Below, piece by piece: positions 23,812 to 32,496 of a stretch of 64,000 nucleotides of DNA (the first letter of the stretch is position 1; each line of letters begins with the position of its first letter). Source of the DNA: Bdellovibrio sp. BCCA (GTDB lineage Bacteria > Bdellovibrionota > Bdellovibrionia > Bdellovibrionales > Bdellovibrionaceae); NCBI RefSeq assembly GCF_037996825.1, contig NZ_JBBNAC010000001.1:3740025-3804024 (forward strand), read 5' to 3'. A program made the position numbers and the translations under genes. Under the pieces are notes generated by a model. That model was not told the origin of the DNA, made no database searches, and saw only the letters and a program-made list of their open reading frames with translations.

Positions 23812-26217
23812 ATGAGTTTTGACGATAAAGTTCTAGAAATCCCACAGTCATTGCCAATGTTACCTGTGAGAGACATCGTAGTATTTCCCTACATGATTAT
23901 TCCATTGTTCGTAGGGCGCGATGCTTCGATCCGCTCAGTTGAAGAAGCACTCGCAAAGAATCGCCTGATCTTCTTGGCTTCACAAAAAGATATCACGGAA
24001 GAAAATCCATCTCCTGACAACATCTACACAGTGGGAACTGTGGCGATGATCATGAGAATGAGAAAACTTTCCGACGGCCGTGTAAAAATCCTTATCCAAG
24101 GTGTTGCAAAAGGCCGCGTGAAAAATTTCACGAAGACAGCTCCTTCTTTTGAAGTTGCCGTTGAAAAAATCGAAGACATCCCAACACAAAAAACTGTTGT
24201 TGAGAATGAAGCTTTGATCAGAACAGCAAAAGAGCACATCGAGCGCATCATCGCTCTAGGTCGCCCTCTTTCTCCAGACATCTTGTTGGTGTTGGATGAT
24301 GTTTCTGATCCAGGTCGTATCGCTGACTTGATCGCTTCTAACTTGGGTATCAAAGTTCAAGACGCACAAAAAGTTCTTGAGACTTCAGATGCAACAGAAA
24401 GACTTCGTCTAGTTAACGAAATCTTGGCTGCTGAACTTGAAGTGATGCAAGCTCAACAAAAAAATCGCGCTGGCGGCAAAGAAGATATGTCGAAGTCACA
24501 ACGCGAATACTTCTTGCGCGAGCAAATGAAAGCTATAAAGAATGAACTCGGTGAAGGTGATTCTAAATCTGAAGAGATGGATGAACTTCGCGAGAAACTA
24601 GTGAACGCCGGCATGCCACCAAATGTAGAAGCCGAAGCGTTGAAACAGCTTGGACGTTTGGAGCGTATGCATCCAGATGCTTCTGAAGCAACAATGGTTC
24701 GCACATACCTTGATTGGATGGCGGATCTTCCTTGGAGCAAAAAATCTGAAGATCATATTGATCTTAAACGCGCCAAAGAAATTTTGGACGAAGATCACTA
24801 CGAACTTGAAAAAGCAAAAGACCGTATCATGGAGTTCTTGGCTGTACGTAAACTTAAGCCAAATCTTAAAGGTCCAATCCTTTGCTTCGGTGGTCCCCCA
24901 GGTGTAGGTAAAACTTCTTTGGGTAAATCTATCGCTCGCGCGATGGGCCGTGAATACTTCCGTATCGCTTTGGGCGGCGTGAAGGATGAAGCGGAAATCC
25001 GTGGTCACCGCCGTACTTATGTGGGCGCAATGCCAGGTAAAATTATCCAAGCTCTTCGCCAAGCGAAAACAAACAATCCAGTTATCGTTCTCGATGAGGT
25101 TGATAAATTGGGTTCTGATTTCCGCGGTGACCCTTCAGCAGCAATGCTTGAGGTTTTGGATCCGGAACAAAATTCAACTTTCCGTGACAACTACTTGAAC
25201 GTCGACTTCGACCTTTCAAATGTGTTGTTCATCGCAACTGCCAACGTGTTGGAAAATATTCCACCAGCATTGCGCGACCGTATGGAAATTTTGAATATTC
25301 CTGGTTACACAGAAAACGATAAACTTTTGATCACGAAAAAACATTTGATCAGAAGACAAATTGAAGCCAACGGTATCACTGAAGAAAACATCAAGTTTAC
25401 TGATGAAGGTATCAAGTACTTGATCGCAGGCTACACTCGTGAAGCAGGTCTTCGTAACCTTGAGCGCGAAGTGGGTTCAGTTTGCCGTAAAGTGGCGAAA
25501 ATGGTTGTGATGGGCGAAGCAAACTTTGTTGAAGTAACTCCAACAACAGTTCCTGAATTGCTCGGTCCTCCAAGATTCCAACGCGATGACAAGATCGCTG
25601 ACTCTCAAGTCGGTGTTGTTCAAGGTCTTGCGTGGACACAAGCTGGTGGTGAAGTTCTCACTATCGAAGCTTTGAAAATGAAAGGTAAAGGACATCTTGC
25701 ACTCACAGGTCAACTTGGCGATGTGATGAAAGAGTCCGCTCACGCTGCGATGTCTTACGCTCGTGCGCACCAAGAAGAACTTGGAATCCCTGAGGACTTC
25801 TTTGATAAGTATGATGTTCACGTTCACTTGCCTGCGGGTGCAATCCCTAAGGATGGTCCTTCTGCTGGTATCACACTTACGACCGCTCTTGTAAGTTTGA
25901 TGACTGGAACTCCTGTTCGTCACGATATCGCGATGACAGGTGAAGTGACTCTCCAAGGTCGCGTGCTTCCTGTCGGTGGTATTCGTGAGAAGTGTTTAGC
26001 GGCTTTGAACTTAGGAATTACAAACATCATCATCCCATTGGCTTGCCAAAAGGATCTTGCTGACATCCCTAAGATCTTCAAAGACAAAATCAACTTCATC
26101 CTGGCTGAAAATCTTGATGAAGTCTTCGCGGTGGCATTCGATAAGAGTGCAAAAGGCCAAGACAAAAAGCCTGCTGCGAAAAAAGATCCGAAAAAATCAA
26201 AGAGCTTGGCTGCTTAA
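23812..26217 (+). CDS. lon: ATP-dependent protease Lon
   Basis: Cytoplasmic hexameric protease for misfolded and regulatory proteins. The N-terminal substrate domain (LPMLPVRDIVVFPYMI) is followed by the AAA+ module with Walker A GGPPGVGKT at 360-368, and the protease domain with catalytic Ser684 (PKDGPSAGITL) and Lys727 (GGIREKCLAAL), the same 43-residue spacing as in E. coli Lon. 801 residues with a Lys-rich tail. Start at ATG 23812 (GGAGGAG before it); an upstream in-frame codon at 23710 lies within the terminator and has no ribosome site. Confidence 0.97.
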   Translation: MSFDDKVLEIPQSLPMLPVRDIVVFPYMIIPLFVGRDASIRSVEEALAKNRLIFLASQKDITEENPSPDNIYTVGTVAMIMRMRKLSDGRVKILIQGVAKGRVKNFTKTAPSFEVAVEKIEDIPTQKTVVENEALIRTAKEHIERIIALGRPLSPDILLVLDDVSDPGRIADLIASNLGIKVQDAQKVLETSDATERLRLVNEILAAELEVMQAQQKNRAGGKEDMSKSQREYFLREQMKAIKNELGEGDSKSEEMDELREKLVNAGMPPNVEAEALKQLGRLERMHPDASEATMVRTYLDWMADLPWSKKSEDHIDLKRAKEILDEDHYELEKAKDRIMEFLAVRKLKPNLKGPILCFGGPPGVGKTSLGKSIARAMGREYFRIALGGVKDEAEIRGHRRTYVGAMPGKIIQALRQAKTNNPVIVLDEVDKLGSDFRGDPSAAMLEVLDPEQNSTFRDNYLNVDFDLSNVLFIATANVLENIPPALRDRMEILNIPGYTENDKLLITKKHLIRRQIEANGITEENIKFTDEGIKYLIAGYTREAGLRNLEREVGSVCRKVAKMVVMGEANFVEVTPTTVPELLGPPRFQRDDKIADSQVGVVQGLAWTQAGGEVLTIEALKMKGKGHLALTGQLGDVMKESAHAAMSYARAHQEELGIPEDFFDKYDVHVHLPAGAIPKDGPSAGITLTTALVSLMTGTPVRHDIAMTGEVTLQGRVLPVGGIREKCLAALNLGITNIIIPLACQKDLADIPKIFKDKINFILAENLDEVFAVAFDKSAKGQDKKPAAKKDPKKSKSLAA

Positions 26218-26256
26218 TCTGTAGCCCAAGCCCATCGCCCCTCCCAAAACGATGAA

Positions 26257-26290
26257 AGAAAAAGGACTAGAGAAATCTGGTCCTTTTTCT
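26257..26290 (+). terminator. Rho-independent terminator of lon
   Basis: AGAAAAAGGAC (26257-26267) pairs with GTCCTTTTTCT (26280-26290), followed by TTTTC. Its position is 40 bases past the lon stop. Confidence 0.8.
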
Positions 26291-26429
26291 TTTTCAAAAG
26301 CATCTGTACTTTCGTCATATAACATTCCACATAGACCTATTTAGAAAAATTAATTGTTAGTTACTGTGATTAGCTGGCCTTACTTTGACCAAATCTTGAA
26401 GAGTACGATCAATGCCGAGGTGTTGATCT

Positions 26430-27809
26430 ATGCGAGTTTTAGATTTAGCCATTGTGTCTCCTCAGGAAAAGTTTCGTCGGCGTGCCGAAAACAGCGCCCG
26501 CGTTTTTGATTTCGAGTTTCAATCTTTTGAAAGTGATGATGATTTTTTTACGAAGTCAGAGACATATAAAGCTATCACTTGTGTGTTGCTAGATTGCAGT
26601 CATCTGACGAAACCCAACGAAATCGCAGGTCTTGTGCAAGTTGCAAGGCAAGGTGCGCCTGACAGTTATATTTTGGCGATCGCAAGTTCAAAACTTCAGG
26701 CGGAGGATGCGCGAGTTATAAAAACATCCGGCGCTTCGCTGGTGATGATGGAAAATGAGTATGTCTCTTCAAGCAAGCTGGAATTTATTTTAAGCCAAGT
26801 GATCAGATCCGCCTACATTCCGATTAAAACTGTGGATCTGATTGAAGGAACCGAACCCCCGTTTCCGTTATATTATTTGATGCCAATCAATAAAAAGTTT
26901 TTGAAAGTCGGAAAACCAGGAAACACCATTCGCCGCGATTTTTTGGAAAAGTATAAAGAGATTGGCGAACTCTATTTGCGGCGCACAGATTTAGATGCAT
27001 GGGTTGAATACACAAATAGTTTTAGTGCCGAAGACAATGACAGTCTGATTCGGAAATGTCGCCTTAAGTTTTTACAACTCAACCAGTCTTTTTTAAATCT
27101 TATACTTCTGGTGACGGATCAAAGTTCGGGTGCTTCTTTCGCGCAAGGAAAAGATCTTTACGATATTTGCCAAAAATTCGCCGGCGATCTTTTAGAGTCT
27201 CTGGTTCACATAGGAGATCCTTGGATCGTGATTAGCAATTCTGCCATTGGTGATTTCGGTTCTGTCGAGAGGGCTCCCGCAATTGCAGCGTACGCAGGTC
27301 TTTTAAGTTCAGAATCAAAAACCGGAGATGCCAAAGAAATCATGATTGGAGCTTTGCTTTCTGACGTTGGGTATTTAGATCTAAGCCCTTCAACGACCCA
27401 AAAGATTCGAAATAATCATTATGCGGACATGAATGCCGAAGAGCGAATGGAGTATCAGAAGCATCCTATCTATAGTTTAAACCAATGCCTTTCGCGAAAA
27501 CTTCCTCTAACAGAAAGTATTAAAGATATTATTCTGCAAAGTCATGAGCGCGTGGATCAAAAAGGTTTTCCTAATAAACCTCGCTCAGATAAATTAACGG
27601 AAGCGGCGATGCTTGTTCGTCTTTGTTGGGATTTGGATACGCGAACACAAGTGCGCATGGGTGAAGCTCGCCCCAACATTGAAACCGTGAAAGCTCAACT
27701 TGCTCAGACGATCACCAACGAAACTGGCAATTATTCGGTTGGTTTTTTAATGAAAATGTCGAGATTCTTGAAGCCGAAGGTTCGTAACGATGATGTTATC
27801 GTTGTATAA
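26430..27809 (+). CDS. Degenerate HD-GYP-type protein
   Basis: 459 residues. The N-terminal 130 residues look like a receiver-type alpha/beta fold without a clear phospho-acceptor. A helical middle follows. The C-terminal 180 residues follow the HD-GYP plan of cyclic-di-GMP phosphodiesterases, but key residues have changed: the HD pair is Ser311-Asp312 (ALLSDVGYL), the HHE site reads SHERVDQKGF (371-380) and GYP is GFP. His345 in QKHPIYS remains. Without the metal-binding His residues it is probably a sensor or scaffold, not an enzyme (inference). GAGGTG ribosome site upstream. Single gene downstream of lon. Confidence 0.75.
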   Translation: MRVLDLAIVSPQEKFRRRAENSARVFDFEFQSFESDDDFFTKSETYKAITCVLLDCSHLTKPNEIAGLVQVARQGAPDSYILAIASSKLQAEDARVIKTSGASLVMMENEYVSSSKLEFILSQVIRSAYIPIKTVDLIEGTEPPFPLYYLMPINKKFLKVGKPGNTIRRDFLEKYKEIGELYLRRTDLDAWVEYTNSFSAEDNDSLIRKCRLKFLQLNQSFLNLILLVTDQSSGASFAQGKDLYDICQKFAGDLLESLVHIGDPWIVISNSAIGDFGSVERAPAIAAYAGLLSSESKTGDAKEIMIGALLSDVGYLDLSPSTTQKIRNNHYADMNAEERMEYQKHPIYSLNQCLSRKLPLTESIKDIILQSHERVDQKGFPNKPRSDKLTEAAMLVRLCWDLDTRTQVRMGEARPNIETVKAQLAQTITNETGNYSVGFLMKMSRFLKPKVRNDDVIVV

Positions 27810-27813
27810 AAAA

Positions 27814-27830
27814 GGGAGCTTATCGCTCCC
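27814..27830. terminator. Terminator between convergent genes
   Basis: GGGAGC (27814-27819) pairs with GCTCCC (27825-27830) around TTATC. An A run before it serves the minus direction (T tract) and TGTTCCTTT follows in the plus direction. Confidence 0.75.
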
Positions 27831-27837
27831 TGTTCCT

Positions 27838-28458
27838 TTATTCGTGAACCGTGATCCATACGTTGTAGATGCCCTGCTGTCTTACAAGGCGATTAAAGTA
27901 ATAAGCATTATCAGGATGAACACGGATGCATCCATGAGAAGCGCGTGAGCCTAGTTTTTTCCAGTTGCTCTCTGCCGTTCCGTGAATGGCAAATCCACCG
28001 CTGATGAAAACTGCGTAAGGCATGTTACCCAAACCTTTGTAGTCTCCACCTGGATATTTTGTTGAAGAATATTTATCGTAAATACGGCCGTTTGGATTTG
28101 TATCAAAGTCAGGAGTTCCGTGACCTGGAGCACCTGTTGAAACTTTCCATGTCGCTGAATGTACACCATTCAAGTGAAGATAAAGTTCTTGTCTTGATCT
28201 AGAGACTTGCACCCACACTGGGCACGCCGCGCGGAAACAGCCTTTCCCGAATGGTTGCAAAAGGTTTTCAATGAACGGAGAAGATCCCGTTTCCTCTTGA
28301 TAGATTTTGTCCAAGTTTTCCAAAGTCTGTTCGATGTTTGGATCAAAAGGATTAAGTTCATCCATCACGTTGTCGGATGTCTCAACTGTTTGAGTTTGTG
28401 CGTGAGCTGAAAACGCTGTGGCCAAAACGAGGAAAAGCGCTGCTGCAAATGATTTCAT
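27838..28458 (-). CDS. Exported L,D-transpeptidase (YkuD domain)
   Basis: 206 residues with a signal peptide (AFSAHA then QTQ, about residue 20). The catalytic motif is SHGCIRVH (His175, Cys177), with the upstream HG (AIHG, His159) also present, so the active site is complete. Such enzymes form 3-3 peptidoglycan cross-links or attach or exchange amino acids in the periplasm. Predatory bacteria modify prey and self wall with many L,D-transpeptidases (family knowledge); which target this one has cannot be told. AAGGGGG precedes the ATG. Single gene. Confidence 0.9.
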   Translation of the reverse strand: MKSFAAALFLVLATAFSAHAQTQTVETSDNVMDELNPFDPNIEQTLENLDKIYQEETGSSPFIENLLQPFGKGCFRAACPVWVQVSRSRQELYLHLNGVHSATWKVSTGAPGHGTPDFDTNPNGRIYDKYSSTKYPGGDYKGLGNMPYAVFISGGFAIHGTAESNWKKLGSRASHGCIRVHPDNAYYFNRLVRQQGIYNVWITVHE

Positions 28459-28540
28459 GACTGAACCCCCTTCATGTCAGGGGTCAAATATCGGTTGCAT
28501 TAACTTTTGGCAATGAAGATATCGTAAGAAACGCGCTGCT

Positions 28541-29029
28541 CTACTGTTTGAAGCCTTTAAGACGTTCGTTCTCGGATTCAAGAACACGGACCAATGTTTT
28601 TAGGTCCGTGACTTCATCCTTCAATTGGAAGATTTGCTCTTCTTTTTCCTGAAGGATTTGTGTGTAGGCTTTTTTGAGTTCGTTCAGAAGTTTGTTGGCG
28701 GCAGTCAAAATGGGCTCATCCTTATTTGCCTTCATGGCTTTGTCTAGGTCCTGAGCCTTCATTTCGTCTTTTGAAGATGCTGACATAGTGTCGTTACCTT
28801 TCATCATTCCATGATGAGCACCCACCAAGGCGCTTTCGCTTTCTTGGGAGGGGCGATGTACTCGTTGATGGGTACCCATCGGTTCGTCCATGATGAAGTA
28901 CTTGCCGTCTTCAAATCGGAACTTAATGTCGTCAGCTTTGATTCTACGGCGGAGTGTACTCACACTAATTTTGTACTTAGTGGAATAGTCCGTTAGCGGT
29001 AACCAAGAACCAACTTGCTCTACGTTCAT
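28541..29029 (-). CDS. Small HTH-like protein with C-terminal coiled coil
   Basis: 162 residues, family not recognised. Residues about 8-50 (WLPLTDYSTKYKISVSTLRR, then KADDIKFRFEDGKYFI) read like a MerR- or excisionase-type helix-turn-helix that checks a short beta wing. A low-complexity linker follows, and the last 55 residues form a regular leucine-heptad coiled coil (KAYTQILQEKEEQIFQLKDE). Probably a dimeric DNA-binding or adaptor protein. The ATG follows AGAGGA; a strong hairpin and a good promoter lie just upstream. Confidence 0.72.
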   Translation of the reverse strand: MNVEQVGSWLPLTDYSTKYKISVSTLRRRIKADDIKFRFEDGKYFIMDEPMGTHQRVHRPSQESESALVGAHHGMMKGNDTMSASSKDEMKAQDLDKAMKANKDEPILTAANKLLNELKKAYTQILQEKEEQIFQLKDEVTDLKTLVRVLESENERLKGFKQ

Positions 29030-29039
29030 TAAATCCTCT

Positions 29040-29058
29040 ACTCCGGCAACGCCGGAGT
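29040..29058 (-). promoter_or_regulatory. Leader hairpin touching the ribosome site
   Basis: ACTCCGGC (29040-29047) and GCCGGAGT (29051-29058) form a perfect GC-rich 8-bp stem with a 3-base loop, ending at the base just before the AGAGGA of the minus-strand HTH gene. It could control translation start or stabilise the 5' end. Confidence 0.5.
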
Positions 29059-29116
29059 GCTAAACATTCAGTCTTTTCGGGAAGGTGGTCAGCCCTACTC
29101 AGCCTGCGTATCCAAC

Positions 29117-29142
29117 ATTATCACACGACTTCGGTCTGTCAA
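29117..29142 (-). promoter_or_regulatory. Promoter of the HTH/coiled-coil gene
   Basis: On the minus strand TTGACA (29137-29142) is followed 14 bases later by GATAAT (29117-29122) preceded by TGT, an extended -10 arrangement. The short spacer is compensated by the TGn motif. It stands about 90 bases before the start codon. Confidence 0.5.
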
Positions 29143-29326
29143 AGTTTGTGTGAGTAGTTATTCAAATTCAAGGAAATTCAGGACCTTGATCTGGTTAATC
29201 ATGTGTCAAATGCTGCCTATTCACTGGACCTTGGTCTGACTACGCAACCCTAAGTCATGGATTTTCTTAGGGTTGAAAGAATTCTTTGCTCCTTTGCGAT
29301 GAAAGTCCGATACTAGAGGTATCAAT

Positions 29327-30526
29327 ATGCGGATTCGTGATAAGAAAAAAGTGGCCCTAGTATTGAGCGGTGGCGGCATTAAAGCTGCGGCTTTTCACAT
29401 TGGGGTTTGCTTAGCTTTACAAGAAAAAGGATTTAAGTTTGCTGGCGGAACCAAAGAGATGGTGCGTCAGAACTTTAAGGACGATGATCCTTTTACGATC
29501 CGTTTGTACGTAGGTTCCAGTGCCGGAGCTTTCGTCGCATCGATTCTTGCTGCCGGCTACTCCGTTGAGTCTTTGATCAACGCTTTTCAAATCGGTTCAG
29601 GAACCACACCTACTTTTGATAAATCGGATCTCCGCTATTTAAAGCCGATATCTTATCGCGATATTTTCAACCTCAATTCAAGTGGTCTTTTGAAGTTCAT
29701 TCCTCGCACTTTGATGGAAAAAGCTTTGGTCACCGGAGGTCTTGAATCGCTTTTGAAAAACGGTTTGAAGCTCAACGGTCTTTTCTCAACCAAGGGAATT
29801 GAAAGTTATCTACGTAAAGAGGTCCTGCTTGATAACGACTTTGCTCGTTTGGGTGTGGGACTTTTTATTATCGGCACACAGTTGAATCATACCCGCAAGG
29901 CCATCTTCGGGAATTTTCCAGAGTCTTATAAAAACGAAAGCACGAAGTACATCAACTATGCGACCATCAGCGACGCAGTTGCTTGTTCAACTTCTTTGCC
30001 GCCAGTTTTTGCGCCTTACGGAATCACTCGCCCTGATGGAAAAGAGATTTTCTATTATGACGGAGAAATCCGCGACACTCTTTCAACTCACGTCGCGGCC
30101 GACTATGGAGCTGATTTAGTTATTTCTTCTTACTCGATTCAGCCTTACCACTACACCAAAGAGATGGGTTCGCTGCATGACTACGGAATTCCGCTCATCG
30201 CCAACCAAGCTCTTTACCAAGTGGTTCAGCAAAAGATCACTCGTCATATTCAGTACAAAAACGACATTCGCGGCATCTACAATGCGGTGGATGGTTACTT
30301 CAAACAGATGAACTTGCCTCCAGAGCATCGTGATAAACTGCTTGAAATCATTCGCAATCGCGTAAACTACCGTCCAGAAGTAGATTACATTTACATCTCT
30401 CCACGCCCTCAAAATTACGAAATGTTCTTCGTAGATCACTTCAGCTTAAATCCCGAAATCCTAGCGCGCATCGTACGTATCGGATTCAAATCCGGCATCA
30501 ACGCCCTCCGCCAGTTCGACATCTAA
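29327..30526 (+). CDS. Patatin-like phospholipase
   Basis: 399-residue lipid acyl hydrolase. The oxyanion loop GGGIKAAAFHIGV (about 15-27), nucleophile motif GSSAG (Ser65) and catalytic Asp245 in YYDGEIRD complete the Ser-Asp dyad. No signal peptide, so it may act inside the cell or be exported by another route, as patatin toxins such as ExoU do (inference). The N-terminus has an insert between oxyanion loop and nucleophile (about 40-60). AGAGG precedes the ATG. The stop codon lies in the 26-nt repeat. Confidence 0.88.
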   Translation: MRIRDKKKVALVLSGGGIKAAAFHIGVCLALQEKGFKFAGGTKEMVRQNFKDDDPFTIRLYVGSSAGAFVASILAAGYSVESLINAFQIGSGTTPTFDKSDLRYLKPISYRDIFNLNSSGLLKFIPRTLMEKALVTGGLESLLKNGLKLNGLFSTKGIESYLRKEVLLDNDFARLGVGLFIIGTQLNHTRKAIFGNFPESYKNESTKYINYATISDAVACSTSLPPVFAPYGITRPDGKEIFYYDGEIRDTLSTHVAADYGADLVISSYSIQPYHYTKEMGSLHDYGIPLIANQALYQVVQQKITRHIQYKNDIRGIYNAVDGYFKQMNLPPEHRDKLLEIIRNRVNYRPEVDYIYISPRPQNYEMFFVDHFSLNPEILARIVRIGFKSGINALRQFDI

Positions 30527-30546
30527 AAGGTGCCTGCTTCTTTTTT
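30521..30546 (+). repeat. 26-nt intergenic repeat, copy 1
   Basis: From the last codon of the patatin gene through the stop and into the gap, 26 bases are identical to 45288-45313 (core AAGGTGCCTGCTTCTTTTTT). Similarity continues loosely for about 13 more bases (CTAC...GC). Both copies cover the TAA of a plus-strand gene before a convergent gene. Confidence 0.75.
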
Positions 30547-30570
30547 GGGTCTACGCTGCGTTATTATTTT

Positions 30571-32496
30571 TTAGCGATGGTTGGCTCGCCAAAACTGCAA
30601 TAATTTTTTCGCGTCTTCTTCCGGGCTCATTCGCGCATAAATTTTTTGGTCATAGAAATGAGCTATGCGGCTGAGTATATCTTTGTCTTGAGGAAACTCT
30701 TTTTTCAGGCGCTCAAGGAAACTTAAAGGTGGCTCAGAAAGCTCTCGCGGAAAATTCTGATTCTGGGCCCATGCTTCCACTGCATGCATTAGAACTTGTT
30801 CTTCCGTTAATAAACCTTTCTGCTTAAAAAGACTGCGGAAAATAAAAACAAAGAGAACAAGAACGATGGAAAGAGCGAACGACAGACCTGCTTTATATTC
30901 CGTAAAACTTTTCCAAAGACTTTGTTGAGAAGATTTATCGAAGTCGATGAGGAAGTAAGTCCATCGGTAGTTCAAGTCTTCAACCCAAAAGCTTACTTCG
31001 TCCCACAAAAGAAATTGTTCTTTCGCCGGAGGACGCCAATCAATGGATCTTGCGAAAGCTCTTTGATCTTCTTCCGAAAGGCCGAAGAACTCTTCAGCTC
31101 CGATAATGATTCTTAATGGTGCCACCCACATTGTTGGATCTATTCGGTTCCAGGTTTTATTTGTATAAACCTCAACCCACGCATGAGCGTCTTTTTGGGC
31201 AATCTTCCAAAAATCCCCGAGCGGATTGTATCTGCCGCCTTGATAGCCCACGACAACTCGTGAAGGAATACCTAGGGATCTTGCTAAAGTTGCATAAGCT
31301 CCCGCGAAGTGTTCGCAGAATCCTCGTTTTCTTTCAAAAAGGAATTTTTCTAAGTCATTGGGTCCGTAAATTCCAGGGCTTAACGTGTAAACGAATCCAC
31401 TCTCTGCGAAAAGTTTTTGAATTTCTTTAAGACGATCTTCTTCGCTTAGGTTTTTCTTTTTTATATTTTCAACCCATTCGGATACGCGGCCTTGCACCGG
31501 AGGTGCTTTAAGAAATTCTTCATCTGGAAATTCTTTATTTATTCCAGCCTCCGCCCAAATTGCGCGATAGACCGATGGCTTTGAAATCGGACGTGAAGCT
31601 CTAAAGATAGATTGATGAAGAGGCAGAACTGTATTGGATTCAAGTTGGACATTTTTCGTTCCATCCAAAACAAACAAGAACGTCTGCGATGTAGGCTCCA
31701 TCGCAACTTCATATGTGTATTCCTTTTCAGTTTTTCTTTCTTCATGTGTTTGAAGAATAGGTCTTCCGGGTCTCCAGCTTAATCCGCGAGAAGATGTTAA
31801 AACAGATCCCCGCCAATAAAGATCCGACGATTTCTTTAGCGGCAAATCCGAAATCTTTGCCCTAAATGCAACGGCGGGATTTGCGGCAAGCTCTGCAACT
31901 CTGCCTGGATTGATTTCATCTGTGAATCCAATTTCTCCATAAGGAGATCCTCCGCGCGACATGGCCCATGGTAAAACAAAACGCGGAAAGACGAAGAAGA
32001 GGATCACTGCTAAAGGAATAGAGAGTACAAATATTTTTAACAGCGCCTTTGACCTTGCTGGAAGTCCCGAAGGTAAAAGTGAATACCACAGTCCTCCGAA
32101 GGCGAGCGCTGAGGGAAAAATCCAATAGATATCAAGAGTGAAAAGAGATTTTACCGAGATTAAAACGAATCCCAAAAGAACCACGAATTTGTGATCTCTT
32201 TCAGTTTCATAATCCATAATCCTTAATGCTGAAAGCGCCAGTAAGAATGTATAAGACGGTTCTTGTCCAATGAGTGTGCGGAACTGAATCAATGTTTGTA
32301 CAAGAAGTAAAATACTCAGTGCGCCTGTGACTTTTCTTGAAAGTGGCTTCCAATTTAAATTCTCTACGCCCCACTTCCAAAAGAGCATGACAAAACTAAA
32401 TATCGCAATCCATGTTGAGACCTCAAGAGCCACCATCGCCATCGCTGTGACAAAAGATGCTGCCAGGGCTTTTTGCGAATAGAATTTTCTTATCAC
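30571..32496 (-). CDS. TgpA-like membrane transglutaminase
   Basis: 641 residues. Five or more membrane segments in the first 175 residues, then a large extracytoplasmic part with a transglutaminase core whose triad is Cys394 (RGFCEHFAGA), His438 (DAHAWVEV) and Asp453 (NRIDPT), then another membrane segment near 540-560 and a cytoplasmic tail. This is the TgpA/DUF3488 arrangement seen in the MoxR-DUF58-transglutaminase clusters of many bacteria. Function in protein cross-linking or proteolysis at the membrane is unproven. Overlaps the DUF58 gene by 4 bases. Confidence 0.88.
   Translation of the reverse strand: MIRKFYSQKALAASFVTAMAMVALEVSTWIAIFSFVMLFWKWGVENLNWKPLSRKVTGALSILLLVQTLIQFRTLIGQEPSYTFLLALSALRIMDYETERDHKFVVLLGFVLISVKSLFTLDIYWIFPSALAFGGLWYSLLPSGLPARSKALLKIFVLSIPLAVILFFVFPRFVLPWAMSRGGSPYGEIGFTDEINPGRVAELAANPAVAFRAKISDLPLKKSSDLYWRGSVLTSSRGLSWRPGRPILQTHEERKTEKEYTYEVAMEPTSQTFLFVLDGTKNVQLESNTVLPLHQSIFRASRPISKPSVYRAIWAEAGINKEFPDEEFLKAPPVQGRVSEWVENIKKKNLSEEDRLKEIQKLFAESGFVYTLSPGIYGPNDLEKFLFERKRGFCEHFAGAYATLARSLGIPSRVVVGYQGGRYNPLGDFWKIAQKDAHAWVEVYTNKTWNRIDPTMWVAPLRIIIGAEEFFGLSEEDQRAFARSIDWRPPAKEQFLLWDEVSFWVEDLNYRWTYFLIDFDKSSQQSLWKSFTEYKAGLSFALSIVLVLFVFIFRSLFKQKGLLTEEQVLMHAVEAWAQNQNFPRELSEPPLSFLERLKKEFPQDKDILSRIAHFYDQKIYARMSPEEDAKKLLQFWRANHR

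Noticed and set aside
29057..29239. 60-codon plus-strand frame between the HTH gene and the patatin gene
   Set aside because: Starts inside the leader hairpin, no ribosome site, and overlaps the minus-strand promoter.
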